This document shows positions 8,229 to 17,378 of a DNA stretch of 64,000 nt, piece by piece (the stretch's first letter is position 1; every line of letters starts with the position of its first letter). Both the position numbers and the translations under genes were made by a program. A model generated the notes under the pieces. It was not told where the DNA came from. It saw only the letters and a list, made by a program, of their open reading frames with translations, and did no database searches. The stretch covers positions 1 to 64,000 of the forward strand of contig JAGBIY010000009.1 of NCBI GenBank assembly GCA_017934745.1, given 5' to 3'. Source of the stretch: Treponema sp. Lineage in GTDB: Bacteria > Spirochaetota > Spirochaetia > Treponematales > Treponemataceae.

Positions 8229-10946
8229 TCAGAGCTCCTTTATGTAGGATTCAAGCTTCTCGACCCTGCGCTTTGACTCGGCAAGCGAATCGCGCTCGGC
8301 CTGGACGACCTCGGCTGGGGCGTTCTCGGCGAACTTTCCGTTCAACTTCGCCTCGCTCCTCTGGATGTCGCCCTTGGTCTTCTGCAGATCCTTGTCGAAC
8401 CTCTTTTTGAGAGAGTCCTTGTCGATTTTCTCGTCCAAGAGGATGAAGGCCTCGTAGCCGCTTCCGACAGTTCCGATGGAAGAAGCCGGCTTCTCGTCTA
8501 CGAACTTGATGTCGGCCAAACCGGCGAGGAGCTTTATCATGTCGACCTTCTCCTTGCAGACTTCGGCATCGGAACCCGCGACGACGTGGAGCGCGATGTT
8601 GATTTTGTCCACGGGGTTGATTCCGCACTCGTTCCTGAGTCCGCGGACGTTGCGTATCAAATCCTGCAGGACGTTGAACCTCGAAGCGACCTTCGCGTCG
8701 TCCCTGGCCTCAAGCACTTCCGGGTACGGAGCCGTAGTGAGCAAGTCGGAATAGGTCTCGTTCGGAAGAATCTTCTGGCTTCCGGCCGCCTTTCTGTTCT
8801 CGATGATTTCCTTTCTCGGAAGCTTCGAGTAGATTTCCTCGGTGACGAACGGAATGAACGGATGGAGAAGCCTGAGCGACTCTTCGAGGATGTTGAGGAG
8901 GACGGAAACCTGCCTGTCCTTCTCGTGCTCGTCGCCGTGCCAGAAGCTGAGCTTCGTCGCCTCGACGTACCAGTCGCAGAATTTGTACCAGAAGAATTCG
9001 TACACGGCCGATGTCGCGTCGTTGTAGCGGTAGCTCTCGAGAGCCTCGCGCGCGCTTCTGGCGGCGTTGTTGAGTTCAAGGTAAATCCACTTGTCCAATT
9101 CGGAAAGTTCGGAATCGGTGACGGGAATCAAGTTCCTGCCCTCAAGGTTTCCGAGGATGTAGCGGGAAGCGTTCCAGACCTTGTTGCAGAATTTGGAGCC
9201 CATCTCGAACGTCTTGCTGTCGATTTTCACGTCCTGTCCCTGCGCGGCGAGGAAGGAAAGTGTGAACTTGAGCGCGTCCGAACCGTACTGGTCGATGATT
9301 TCGAGCGGGTCGATTCCGTTTCCGAGCGACTTCGACATCTTGCGGTTCTGCTTGTCGCGGACGAGTCCGTGGATGTAGATGTCGTGGAAAGGAGACTTTC
9401 CAGTGAATTCAAGACCCGCCATAATCATTCTGGAGACCCAGAAGAAGATGATGTCGTATGCGGTGACCAAAGCCGTTGTCGGGTAGAATTTCTGCAAATC
9501 GGCGGTGTTCTCCGGCCAGCCGAGAGTCGAGAACGGCCAGAGCCAAGAGGAGAACCAAGTGTCAAGCACGTCCGGGTCCTGCTTGAGGTTTGCGGAGCCG
9601 CACTTCGGGCATTTTGAGACGTCCTCGCGGGAAACGATTGTCTCGCCGCACTCGCAGTACCAGACCGGGATTCTGTGGCCCCACCAGATTTGGCGCGAGA
9701 CGCACCAGTCCCTGATGTTCTCCATCCAGTGCGTGTAAGTGTTCTCCCACTTTTTCGGGTAGAAGACGATTTCTCCGTCCTTCCAAGCCTTGAGGGCCTT
9801 TTCGGCGAGCGGCTTCATCTTCACAAACCACTGGTACGAAAGATACGGCTCGACGACGGTCTTGCAGCGGTAGCAGTGGCCGACAGAGTGGGTCATCTTC
9901 TCCTCCGCCTTGAAATTGCCTGATTCGGTCAAATCCTCTATGACGAGCTTCCTCGCCTCCTCGCACTTCATTCCGCGGTATTTCTCAGGAACGTTCTCGT
10001 TCAACGTTCCGTCAGGGTTCAAAAGGTTGATGACCTCAAGGTCGTGCCTCTTTCCGACTTCCCAGTCGTTCGGGTCGTGGGCGGGAGTGATTTTCACCAT
10101 TCCGGTTCCGAATTCCATGTCGACGTACTCGTCGGCGATTATCGGAATCTCCTTGTTGATGAGCGGAAGGACGACCTTCTTTCCGACGATTGAACTGTAC
10201 CTCTCGTCCTTCGGGTTCACGGCGACGGCGGTGTCTCCAAAGAACGTCTCTGGACGGGTCGTGGCGACCTCAATCTGTCCGGAACCGTCGGCGAACTTGT
10301 AGAAGATGTGGTACATCGCGCCCTGGGTGTCGACGTGGTCCACCTCGTCGTCCGCGAGTGCCGTTCCACAGCGCGGGCACCAGTTCACGAGCCTCTGCCC
10401 CTTGTACATGAGTCCGCGCTCGTAGAGGGTCACGAACACGTCGCGCACGGCCTTGGAAAGTCCCTCGTCGTAGGTGAAGCGTTCCCTCGACCAGTCGACG
10501 GAGTTTCCAAGCTTCTTCTGCTGCTTGACGATTGTGTCGTGGTGCTCGTGGGTGACTTCCCAAGTGCGCTCGATGAACTTCTCGCGCCCGAGGTCGTTGC
10601 GGCTCTTGCCCTCTTTTTTGAGAGCGCGCTCGACGACGTTCTGCGTTGCGATTCCCGCATGGTCGGTTCCCGGAATCCAGAGGGTGTTGTCGCCCTTCAT
10701 CCTGTGGTAGCGGACGACGACATCCTGCAGAGTGTTGTTCAAACCGTGCCCCATGTGGAGGACTCCCGTCACGTTCGGCGGCGGAATCACGACCGTGTAG
10801 TTGATGTTTGTCGATTTTCTTTCGTTGCGGACAGGATTCTCCTCGTCCGAATACGGCCTGAAATATCCCTTCTCAACCCATTCAGCGTAGATTCTGTCCT
10901 CAAAATCCTTGGGGTTGTAAGTTTTCTCAAGTTCGATAGCTTTCAT
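8229..10946 (-). CDS. valS: valine--tRNA ligase
   Basis: Class I aminoacyl-tRNA synthetase of 905 residues that charges tRNA-Val. The HIGH motif appears as PPPNVTGVLHMGHG near the N-terminus and KMSKS as RKMSKSLGNG. Between them lies the editing (CP1) domain. Two zinc-ribbon-like clusters are visible (CPRCGTALADDEVDH and CECGETIV...CPKCGS). The C-terminus is the expected coiled-coil arm (KRFDKDLQKTKGDIQRSEAKL). GAGG lies eight bases before the ATG at 10946; an upstream in-frame extension to 11015 lacks family similarity and is rejected. The 5' region contains nested inverted repeats. Confidence 0.97.
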   Translation of the reverse strand: MKAIELEKTYNPKDFEDRIYAEWVEKGYFRPYSDEENPVRNERKSTNINYTVVIPPPNVTGVLHMGHGLNNTLQDVVVRYHRMKGDNTLWIPGTDHAGIATQNVVERALKKEGKSRNDLGREKFIERTWEVTHEHHDTIVKQQKKLGNSVDWSRERFTYDEGLSKAVRDVFVTLYERGLMYKGQRLVNWCPRCGTALADDEVDHVDTQGAMYHIFYKFADGSGQIEVATTRPETFFGDTAVAVNPKDERYSSIVGKKVVLPLINKEIPIIADEYVDMEFGTGMVKITPAHDPNDWEVGKRHDLEVINLLNPDGTLNENVPEKYRGMKCEEARKLVIEDLTESGNFKAEEKMTHSVGHCYRCKTVVEPYLSYQWFVKMKPLAEKALKAWKDGEIVFYPKKWENTYTHWMENIRDWCVSRQIWWGHRIPVWYCECGETIVSREDVSKCPKCGSANLKQDPDVLDTWFSSWLWPFSTLGWPENTADLQKFYPTTALVTAYDIIFFWVSRMIMAGLEFTGKSPFHDIYIHGLVRDKQNRKMSKSLGNGIDPLEIIDQYGSDALKFTLSFLAAQGQDVKIDSKTFEMGSKFCNKVWNASRYILGNLEGRNLIPVTDSELSELDKWIYLELNNAARSAREALESYRYNDATSAVYEFFWYKFCDWYVEATKLSFWHGDEHEKDRQVSVLLNILEESLRLLHPFIPFVTEEIYSKLPRKEIIENRKAAGSQKILPNETYSDLLTTAPYPEVLEARDDAKVASRFNVLQDLIRNVRGLRNECGINPVDKINIALHVVAGSDAEVCKEKVDMIKLLAGLADIKFVDEKPASSIGTVGSGYEAFILLDEKIDKDSLKKRFDKDLQKTKGDIQRSEAKLNGKFAENAPAEVVQAERDSLAESKRRVEKLESYIKEL

Positions 10947-11017
10947 GTAAAATCCTCGAAATTCGGTGAAATAAAAAGTAGAGAAAATTATATGGTTTTT
11001 AGAGGGTTTTCTCAATT

Positions 11018-11160
11018 AACAGTTTGCCAAGGTTCAAATGAGTCCTAGGCATTTGCTATGTGGATGCAAACTGTTCAAGAATCGGGACGCTGCCGGGGTC
11101 CGTTGTGTGTCCTAGGCGTTTGCGGGTTGGCTGCAGCCGTCGCCAAGAATTGCAGAGCAA
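11018..11160. repeat. nested inverted repeats and a 15-bp direct repeat in the valS-trkA gap
   Basis: The 281-bp gap 10947-11227 has no gene. It contains a 10-bp perfect inverted repeat, aacagtttgc (11018-11027) and gcaaactgtt (11066-11075), enclosing a second pair caaatg/catttg around cctagg. A near-copy of the centre, gtcctaggc(a/g)tttgc, recurs 67 bp later (11042 and 11109). A further hairpin, caagaattgc-aga-gcaattcttg, lies at about 11143-11165. The region is 5' of valS and 3' of trkA. No T-box sequence was found. Confidence 0.6.
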
Positions 11161-11227
11161 TTCTTGCGCACTGGTGTGTGTGGTGGAGTGAAGTTTACCG
11201 AGGTGTCAAATGAAGTTTCGGTAGCCC

Positions 11228-11965
11228 CTATCCCCTGCGGAAAAGTTTGTCCAGGACTTTTATCTTGTACTTTTTGGCCTTGGCGGCGGCTCCGTTGGAT
11301 TCGGCGTTCGTTCCGATGTACTCTTTTATGTCGGATTCGGTTCCGGCGACGAGGAGATGCTGCCCCACAATCAAGGCGAAATCCGGGGAACGCACAAGGC
11401 AAAGCTCGTTTCCCTCGCATGGGCGGTAGGCGATGACGTTCAGGCGGTATTTTTTTCGGAATTCGCACGAGAGCAGAGTCTTTCCGGTGTCCTCCGGCTT
11501 CACGGTGACCTCGGCCATCAGGAAGAGGGAGGACACCTGCAGAAAGTCGAACAAGGACGAAGAAGTGAGCATCTGAGTCACCCGCTGCGCCGCGTCCAAA
11601 TCTGGGAGAATCACCTGAGTCGCCCCTACGAGCTTGAGGATTTCGGCGTTTGCATCCCCCTGAGACTTTACGATTATGTTCTCGATTCCCATGTCGTGGA
11701 GATAGTGCGTGACGAGAATTGCAGGCTCAACGTTGTCGTGACCCATGTCCACAATCGCGTGGGTCGTGTCCTCCGGGAGAATCTTCTTGAGAACGTCCAT
11801 GTTTATCACGTCGAGGATTCCAGAGTCCTTCACCTTGTCCCTGTACTGCTCTATTTTCTGTCTGTCCCTATCGGCGATGAAAATCTCGGTGTTGTCGAGC
11901 GCGTAAAGCTCGTCTATTATCCTGCAGGCGAAATTCCCCAATCCGATTATCGAAATAGTTCCCAT
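11228..11965 (-). CDS. TrkA/KtrA-family potassium channel regulatory subunit
   Basis: A 245-residue RCK protein. The N-terminal Rossmann domain has the nucleotide-binding GLGNFA loop, and FIADRDRQK at the end of strand 2. The C-terminal half is an RCK_C domain (about residues 140-220). Such proteins gate TrkH/KtrB in response to ATP/ADP or NAD(H). GGAGG sits seven bases before the ATG at 11965. It lies 66 bp downstream of the membrane subunit gene, in the order regulator-channel-gate. The single-RCK length fits KtrA better than the double-RCK E. coli TrkA. Confidence 0.9.
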   Translation of the reverse strand: MGTISIIGLGNFACRIIDELYALDNTEIFIADRDRQKIEQYRDKVKDSGILDVINMDVLKKILPEDTTHAIVDMGHDNVEPAILVTHYLHDMGIENIIVKSQGDANAEILKLVGATQVILPDLDAAQRVTQMLTSSSLFDFLQVSSLFLMAEVTVKPEDTGKTLLSCEFRKKYRLNVIAYRPCEGNELCLVRSPDFALIVGQHLLVAGTESDIKEYIGTNAESNGAAAKAKKYKIKVLDKLFRRG

Positions 11966-12031
11966 TTTTTCCTCCGTTGTTGAAATCCACGTCCTGAAAT
12001 CCAAGAATTCAGAACATGCAAAAAAAATCTC

Positions 12032-13447
12032 TCACCCCACAAGAATCTGCTCGCGCGGATAATCCACGAAACGCTTGACCATCTGCGACTTCATCGGAAT
12101 CGACAACGAAAGCGTTATGATTCCGGTCCTCCCCCCGTACATCGCCACTATCAATATGATTTTGCTCAGAGGATTCAAGGCGGACGTTATCCCCCTCGTC
12201 AAACCTGACGTTCCTATCGCGCTTATCGCCTCGAACGTTATGTCGCCGGAGGAAATGCGTCCGTCCATGAGCGCGGAATGCTCGCTCAAGAGAAGCGCGA
12301 ACACGACGACGCCTATGAAGAGAATCGCCTTCAAAAGGACGGAAGCGGCCTTGTCGGTGTCGGAATAGTCTATGTCCCTGTGGAAAATCGAAAGATACCC
12401 CACGTCCGCGCTCGTCTTGAACGACTGGCAGAGGACGAGGAAAACCGTCGTGGTCTTGATTCCCCCCGCCATCGACCCAGGATTTCCCCCAATCGCCATC
12501 AGAAGCTCGCTGACGAACGTGCTGGCAGGAGTGAATTCGCCCTCCCCCACAAGCTCGAATCCGGCCGTCCTGCAAGTCACGCTCTGGAATACGGAATTGA
12601 GGATTTTCGAGGGGACGGAGAGGTCGCGGAACGCGTGCCCCCACTCAAGGACGAGATAGACGACGCTTGGGAATGCGAGAAGGCAAACCGTCATGACGAA
12701 CACGATTTTCGAATGGAGGGAAATCTCGTGCTTCTTCCCCACTCCGAACAGAATCCGCTTTGCCCGCGTGACGCACCAGTAAATAACGTCCTGCATTACG
12801 GTGAAGCCAAGCCCTCCGAAGACAATCAGGAACATGACGACGAAATTGAACGGAATGTTCGTGTTCAAGTGGTGCAGGCTGTCCGACCACGGAGCGAAGC
12901 CGGCGTTGCAGAACGCGGACACCGAAAGGAAAAAGCCGAAGAACAAGTAGTTCTCCTCTGAATTTTCCTTAAGGATGTCCGACAAAAAAAGCCCGCCCAA
13001 AAACTGTATGACAAGGCTGTATATGACAATCTGCTTCACGATGTTCACATGGTTCGTCTCCACGTCGGAAACGAAGAAATCCCTAACGACATGGCGGCTG
13101 ACGAGAGAGAGCCTTCTCGCGGGCAAGGCGATGTAAATCGAGAAGAACGCTATCAGCCCAAGCCCGCCGAGTTCTATGATGAGCATGAGGAGCGAAAGGC
13201 CCGCAATGTTGAATCGCCCGATGTCGATGGGGCAAAGACCAGTCACGCAGAGAGCCGAAACAGTCGTGAAAAGAGTGTCGATGTAGTTTATCGACATGAA
13301 GTCCTTGTGGAAAATCGGCAGCTGCAAAAGCGCGGAACCGACGACGGCGATGGCGACAAAATAGATGAATATGTTGACGGAACCGGTGGAGAACCGTTTT
13401 CGGAAGTGAAGGTTCAAATCGAAGCCTTTTCGCAAGTCCCTTCTCAT
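12032..13447 (-). CDS. TrkH/KtrB-family potassium uptake membrane subunit
   Basis: A 471-residue polytopic protein with the four pseudo-repeated M1-P-M2 units of the SKT superfamily. Pore-loop-like segments include TTVSALCVTGL, VSAFCNAGFAP, QSVTCRTAGFE and SAIGTSGLTRG, each carrying a selectivity-filter glycine. It moves K+ (often with Na+ or H+) across the inner membrane. The start at 13447 is supported by GGAG seven bases upstream and by a 4-bp ATGA overlap with the TrpR-like gene. The downstream trkA-type gene supplies the gating subunit. Confidence 0.93.
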   Translation of the reverse strand: MRRDLRKGFDLNLHFRKRFSTGSVNIFIYFVAIAVVGSALLQLPIFHKDFMSINYIDTLFTTVSALCVTGLCPIDIGRFNIAGLSLLMLIIELGGLGLIAFFSIYIALPARRLSLVSRHVVRDFFVSDVETNHVNIVKQIVIYSLVIQFLGGLFLSDILKENSEENYLFFGFFLSVSAFCNAGFAPWSDSLHHLNTNIPFNFVVMFLIVFGGLGFTVMQDVIYWCVTRAKRILFGVGKKHEISLHSKIVFVMTVCLLAFPSVVYLVLEWGHAFRDLSVPSKILNSVFQSVTCRTAGFELVGEGEFTPASTFVSELLMAIGGNPGSMAGGIKTTTVFLVLCQSFKTSADVGYLSIFHRDIDYSDTDKAASVLLKAILFIGVVVFALLLSEHSALMDGRISSGDITFEAISAIGTSGLTRGITSALNPLSKIILIVAMYGGRTGIITLSLSIPMKSQMVKRFVDYPREQILVG

Positions 13448-13773
13448 TTTTCTCCAGCTTCCCTGCCCGACTTCGCCATCTCTATGAACTTCTTGAACGC
13501 GCTCCCCTCTTTCTTCAGTTCCTTCGAGCCTCTCGTTATCTTGCAGAGCGATATGCGGTATTTCTTCGCTATCTCCCGCTGCGTCGTCCCCCTGTCTATC
13601 TCGTTCACCAAAAGCCATCTCACGGCCAAATCCTTCAGCTCGGCGGGTGTCATGAGACAGGAAAAGAATTCAGAGATGGTGGCAGAATCTGATGTGGCCG
13701 AAATCAGCTCGAACATTTGCGAAAGAGCTTTTTCCTGCTCCGCCGACATTGCGTTTTTTTCATGTTTTTCCAT
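13444..13773 (-). CDS. TrpR/YerC-family transcriptional repressor
   Basis: A 109-residue helical protein. Residues about 40-95 align with the Trp repressor fold: LMTPAELKDLAVRWLLVNEI, then TTQREIAKKYRIS and KITRGSKELK, the latter nearly identical to the TrpR reading helix ITRGSNSLK. Family members are dimers that bind operators, TrpR only with tryptophan bound. YerC-like members have no known ligand. The gene follows oppF by 16 bp and overlaps trkH by 4 bp, so it probably belongs to the peptide-uptake/potassium operon. Control of that operon by amino acid supply is an inference. Confidence 0.85.
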   Translation of the reverse strand: MEKHEKNAMSAEQEKALSQMFELISATSDSATISEFFSCLMTPAELKDLAVRWLLVNEIDRGTTQREIAKKYRISLCKITRGSKELKKEGSAFKKFIEMAKSGREAGEK

Positions 13774-13789
13774 TGCTTGTCCACCGCAT

Positions 13790-14725
13790 TCAAAGCCAGC
13801 ATCTGACTTTGTGATTTTCAGAGACTCTCTTCCATTCGGGGAGCGAAGTCCGGCATTTTTCCATAGAGTGGGGGCATCTGTGGGCGAACGGGCAGCCGCC
13901 CACGCTTTCCAGCACCGTCTTCACTTCTCCGGCCTTGTCCACCTTGTCCATCGAACAGCCTTGCGAACCGGCGAAAAGGAGCTTCGTATATGGATGCTCC
14001 GCCGTCTTGTACAAATCGGAAGCGGGAGCCTCCTCCACAAGGACGCCCGAATACATCACCCCGATTGTGTCGCAGAAATAGCACGAGACTCGCAGGTCGT
14101 GGGCTATGAAGAGGAAAGAGAGATTCCTGCTCTCCTTCAAATCCAGAAGCAGGTTCAGAATCTGCCCCTGCACCGAAACGTCGAGAGCGGAGACAATCTC
14201 GTCGCAGATGAGCACCTCAGGCTTCATGATTAGCCCGCGCGCTATCGATATCCGCTGCCTCTGCCCGCCGGAAAATTCGCTTGGAAGCCTGTCGAGGTCG
14301 CTTTCGTCAAGCCCGACCTCCTCCAAAAGCCTTCCCGCTTCCTCCCTCGCCCGCTTTTTTCCGGGAAAGACAGACGAATATTTGTAGGCCTCCGTCAATA
14401 TCGAGCAAACCGTCATTCTCGGATTGAGCGAGCGCGAAGGGTCCTGGAAGACGTACTTGATTTTCTCGCGCATGACTTTCCTGTCACGCATGGAATCCGA
14501 CCCGAACAGGATTTTCCCGGAATCGGCCTTGTACATGCCCACGAGGATTCTTGCGGTAGTCGTCTTGCCGCACCCGGACTCGCCCACAAGCCCATACGTC
14601 TTTCCACGCTCGATTCCGAACGAGACGTCGTTCACGGCGTAGACTTTCCTGTCGTTTCTGGCGAAAAACCCCGCGTCGAGAGAGAAAGTTTTCTTCAAAT
14701 TTCGCGCTTCGAGAATGAAGTCCAT
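13790..14725 (-). CDS. oppF: oligopeptide ABC transporter ATPase (OppF-like)
   Basis: A 311-residue ABC ATPase: Walker A GESGCGKTT, signature FSGGQRQRISIARGL, Walker B VLICDEIVSALD, H-loop FIAHDL. The C-terminal oligopeptide/dipeptide extension has the paired cysteines of the family (CPFAHRCPHSMEKC). It would pair with the OppD half of the fused permease-ATPase upstream to drive peptide import. The ATG at 14725 has AAGGA upstream; a TTG at 14758 is a weaker alternative. It is separated from the other opp genes by a small gene of unknown function. Confidence 0.93.
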   Translation of the reverse strand: MDFILEARNLKKTFSLDAGFFARNDRKVYAVNDVSFGIERGKTYGLVGESGCGKTTTARILVGMYKADSGKILFGSDSMRDRKVMREKIKYVFQDPSRSLNPRMTVCSILTEAYKYSSVFPGKKRAREEAGRLLEEVGLDESDLDRLPSEFSGGQRQRISIARGLIMKPEVLICDEIVSALDVSVQGQILNLLLDLKESRNLSFLFIAHDLRVSCYFCDTIGVMYSGVLVEEAPASDLYKTAEHPYTKLLFAGSQGCSMDKVDKAGEVKTVLESVGGCPFAHRCPHSMEKCRTSLPEWKRVSENHKVRCWL

Positions 14726-14758
14726 TTGATTTTCCTTGGGAGAACCGAAAGAATCCAA

Positions 14759-15145
14759 TCAAAGCATGACAGGATTGTCTATCGACATCGTTTTGTAGAT
14801 TTCCTGGAAGAATTTCAGCATCCTCGTGAATAGCTCCGGAGTTGTCAGCCTCTCCTCCCTGTCCTTGAACGTCTCCTCTTCCCAGCACTCGATTGTGTTC
14901 AGAGTGCGCAAGAGAATGCAACGCCCGCTCGGAATGAAATCCTCACCCCAATAGACATAGTTGTCCAAAGCTGGATTGTAGTTGTTGTCGCTGTCGTAGC
15001 CGTTGTTGTAGCTTCCGTGGTTGTTGATGAATGCCAATTCCGTTCCGTCTGTGAAGCGGAGGGCTTTGTAGACCTCCACTATGTCGTTCGCGGATTTTCC
15101 CGTGCTTTTCTCGCATATGCTTTTTTCGCTGTAGTTGAAGTACAT
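14759..15145 (-). CDS. conserved-looking hypothetical protein inside the opp operon
   Basis: A 128-residue soluble protein without signal peptide or membrane segment. It is rich in Asn and Tyr in the middle (NNGYDSDNNYNPALDNY) and has an amphipathic C-terminus (TRMLKFFQEIYKTM). GGGGGT precedes the ATG at 15145. It sits between the fused oppC-oppD gene and oppF with gaps of about 35 bp each side, so it is very likely co-transcribed. I do not recognise a family and no function is proposed. Confidence 0.6.
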   Translation of the reverse strand: MYFNYSEKSICEKSTGKSANDIVEVYKALRFTDGTELAFINNHGSYNNGYDSDNNYNPALDNYVYWGEDFIPSGRCILLRTLNTIECWEEETFKDREERLTTPELFTRMLKFFQEIYKTMSIDNPVML

Positions 15146-15183
15146 TTCAGACCCCCGTAAATTTTCGTTTGGTATATGGAATT

Positions 15184-17334
15184 TCAATTATATGATACGT
15201 TCGCCGAATTTTCACACATTTTCCAGCATTTGTCTCTTCCGCTGCGGCACCGCTCACGAGAATAGGCGCACCTTGGAGCGAACGGGCACCCCTTCTCCGG
15301 ATGCGCGGGATCGCTGACACGGCCGGGAATGGAAACGAGCCGCTCTTCCGTGTAATGCGTCCCGAACCGTGGAGTCGAAGCCAAGAGCGCGAGCGTGTAC
15401 GGATGGGACGGACCATTTTCCCCTGTCCTCCCCGACCGAATCGACTCTGCCGGGAAACGCTCCATGACAAGGCCTCCGTACATGACGATTATGTTGTCGC
15501 ACAAATCAGAGACGAGGTTTATGTTGTGGCTGATGAAGATTATCGAAAGCCCCCGTTTCCTGTTCAATTCCCGAAGAAGTTCGACAATCTGGGCCTGAAT
15601 CGTCACGTCGAGGGCGGTCGTAGGCTCGTCGGCTATCAAAAGCTCGCAGTTCTGCGCAAGCGAAAGCGCGATTCCGATTCTCTGGAGCTGTCCGCCCGAG
15701 AACTGGTGGGGGAAATTCCTCAAACGCTTTTCCGGATCGGGCAGCCCCACCTCGTCCAAAAGCTCCACGGCCCTTCTCTCGGCTTCATCCTTCGCAATAT
15801 CAGGCTCGGAATTCCTGAAAGTCTCCAAGAACACGCTTCCGATGTTCTGCAGCGGATCGAAACTGCGCCCCGGCTCCTGAAAAATCATTCCGATTCTCTT
15901 TCCCCTGTACTCACGCATCTCCTTTTGCGAAAGGGAGCTGATTTCAACGCCGTCGAAAAAGATTCTTCCCTCTACCACGGAATTCGCGCCGTGCAGGGCT
16001 GGAATCGCCATTGTGGAAACGGTTTTTCCAGAGCCTGACTCTCCGACGATTCCGAGAATCTCGCCCCTCTTCATGGAGAACGAAACACCCCTTACGGAAT
16101 GTATCACGACCTGCTCCGTGCCCCTGTAGATTTTGAAGCTCACACGGAGGTTCTCGACAGAAAGGAGATTTTCGCGGCCGCGATTCCCAGCGGGATTTTC
16201 TCCATCGATTTTCCCGGAAGTCTTTTCAGAAGACGCTTCGGCGAGAGTTCCCGCACTGCCACTTTTTCTCCAAAAGAACGAGAACAAATCACGCCAAGTG
16301 AAAATTCTCGTGTGGTACGGATCGTAGAAATCGCGTAGCGCATCCCCCACGAAGTTGAACGCGAGAGTGACCAAGAGAAGCAGCCACACGGGAGTTAGGA
16401 GCCACGGAAAATTCCTCAAGTTGCTCAATGTCGATATGTCCCTGTTTATGAGGGAGCCCCACGAGACAGCCGGATCGGAAATTCCAAGTCCGAGATAGCT
16501 CAACGTGGTCTCCGACATTATGAAGCCCGGAATCGAAAGCGTTGTAGAGACAATCAAGAGACTCGTAATCTGCGGAATTATGTGCCTGAAAATTATGACG
16601 AGGCTCGGAACGCCCTCCAAAGCAGCGTCCTCCACAAATTCCTCGCGCTTTATCGCATGGACCATGCCTCGGAGAGTGCGCGCGCTTCCCGGCCAACCGA
16701 CGAGCGCGAGGATGACGGTTATCACCATGTAGCTCTGACCGGAATCCATCTGCGAATTGAGGAGCGAGCGAAGGAAGAGGATGAGGTACAGGCTCGGAAT
16801 GAGCATGAAGAATTCGGAGAAGCGCATTATCGTCCAGTCCGGAATTCCTCCGTAGTAGCCAGCGATTCCGCCGAATACAATCGCGAGAAGGAGAGATATC
16901 GCGCTCGCCACAAAGCCTATCGTGAGCGAGATTCTGCTTCCGTAGACGATTCTTGAGAACAGGTCGCGCCCAAGATTGTCGGAGCCGAACAAAAAGACGG
17001 GATATTCCCCGCAGCCGAAGAGATGCCTGTCGAACTTCAGGCCGAAGACGGAATACTCCTCGCCCTTTACGAAAAAAGAGATTTTTTGGCTCAATCCCTT
17101 GACCTTGGCGTACTTCCAAGTGACGGGATTGAGCACGCGGTATTCCCTGGCGACAAGCCCGCGGGCCGACAGCTCCACGTTGGAAGGGTGGAACGACTCC
17201 GACTCGAACGCTGTCGACGGGGAATAAGGCGCGACGAACGGAGCGAAAACCATTGCCAAGTACAGCACCAGAAGCGCGACGAGAGACAAAGACGCAAGCG
17301 GCCGTGATTTCAGATACTGAAAGACTTTCTTCAT
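15184..17334 (-). CDS. fused oligopeptide ABC permease (OppC) and ATPase (OppD)
   Basis: A single reading frame of about 716 residues. Residues 1-350 are an OppC-type permease: N-terminal membrane segment and large periplasmic loop, then five membrane segments with the EAA-type loop around GWPGSARTLRGMV. After a Ser/Glu-rich linker (about 365-395), residues 400-716 form a complete OppD ATPase: GESGSGKTVS, FSGGQLQRIGIALSL, LLIADEPTTALD, FISHN, and the C-terminal CPFAPRCAYSRERC. The chosen ATG (17334) has GGAG seven bases upstream; 17346 is an alternative. No frameshift separates the halves. Permease-ATPase fusions of this type are known in some bacteria but are uncommon. Confidence 0.9.
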   Translation of the reverse strand: MKKVFQYLKSRPLASLSLVALLVLYLAMVFAPFVAPYSPSTAFESESFHPSNVELSARGLVAREYRVLNPVTWKYAKVKGLSQKISFFVKGEEYSVFGLKFDRHLFGCGEYPVFLFGSDNLGRDLFSRIVYGSRISLTIGFVASAISLLLAIVFGGIAGYYGGIPDWTIMRFSEFFMLIPSLYLILFLRSLLNSQMDSGQSYMVITVILALVGWPGSARTLRGMVHAIKREEFVEDAALEGVPSLVIIFRHIIPQITSLLIVSTTLSIPGFIMSETTLSYLGLGISDPAVSWGSLINRDISTLSNLRNFPWLLTPVWLLLLVTLAFNFVGDALRDFYDPYHTRIFTWRDLFSFFWRKSGSAGTLAEASSEKTSGKIDGENPAGNRGRENLLSVENLRVSFKIYRGTEQVVIHSVRGVSFSMKRGEILGIVGESGSGKTVSTMAIPALHGANSVVEGRIFFDGVEISSLSQKEMREYRGKRIGMIFQEPGRSFDPLQNIGSVFLETFRNSEPDIAKDEAERRAVELLDEVGLPDPEKRLRNFPHQFSGGQLQRIGIALSLAQNCELLIADEPTTALDVTIQAQIVELLRELNRKRGLSIIFISHNINLVSDLCDNIIVMYGGLVMERFPAESIRSGRTGENGPSHPYTLALLASTPRFGTHYTEERLVSIPGRVSDPAHPEKGCPFAPRCAYSRERCRSGRDKCWKMCENSANVSYN

Positions 17335-17378
17335 TTTCCACTCCATTCGATAGAAATATTCTTCAAACTAAAAAAGCG

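Noticed and set aside
10950..11220. T-box riboswitch for valS
   Set aside because: No TGGNACCGCG-like T-box sequence or antiterminator could be found on the minus strand.
12009..12644. 211-codon minus-strand open frame within trkH
   Set aside because: Shadow of the potassium transporter gene in another frame, Arg-rich and without family similarity.
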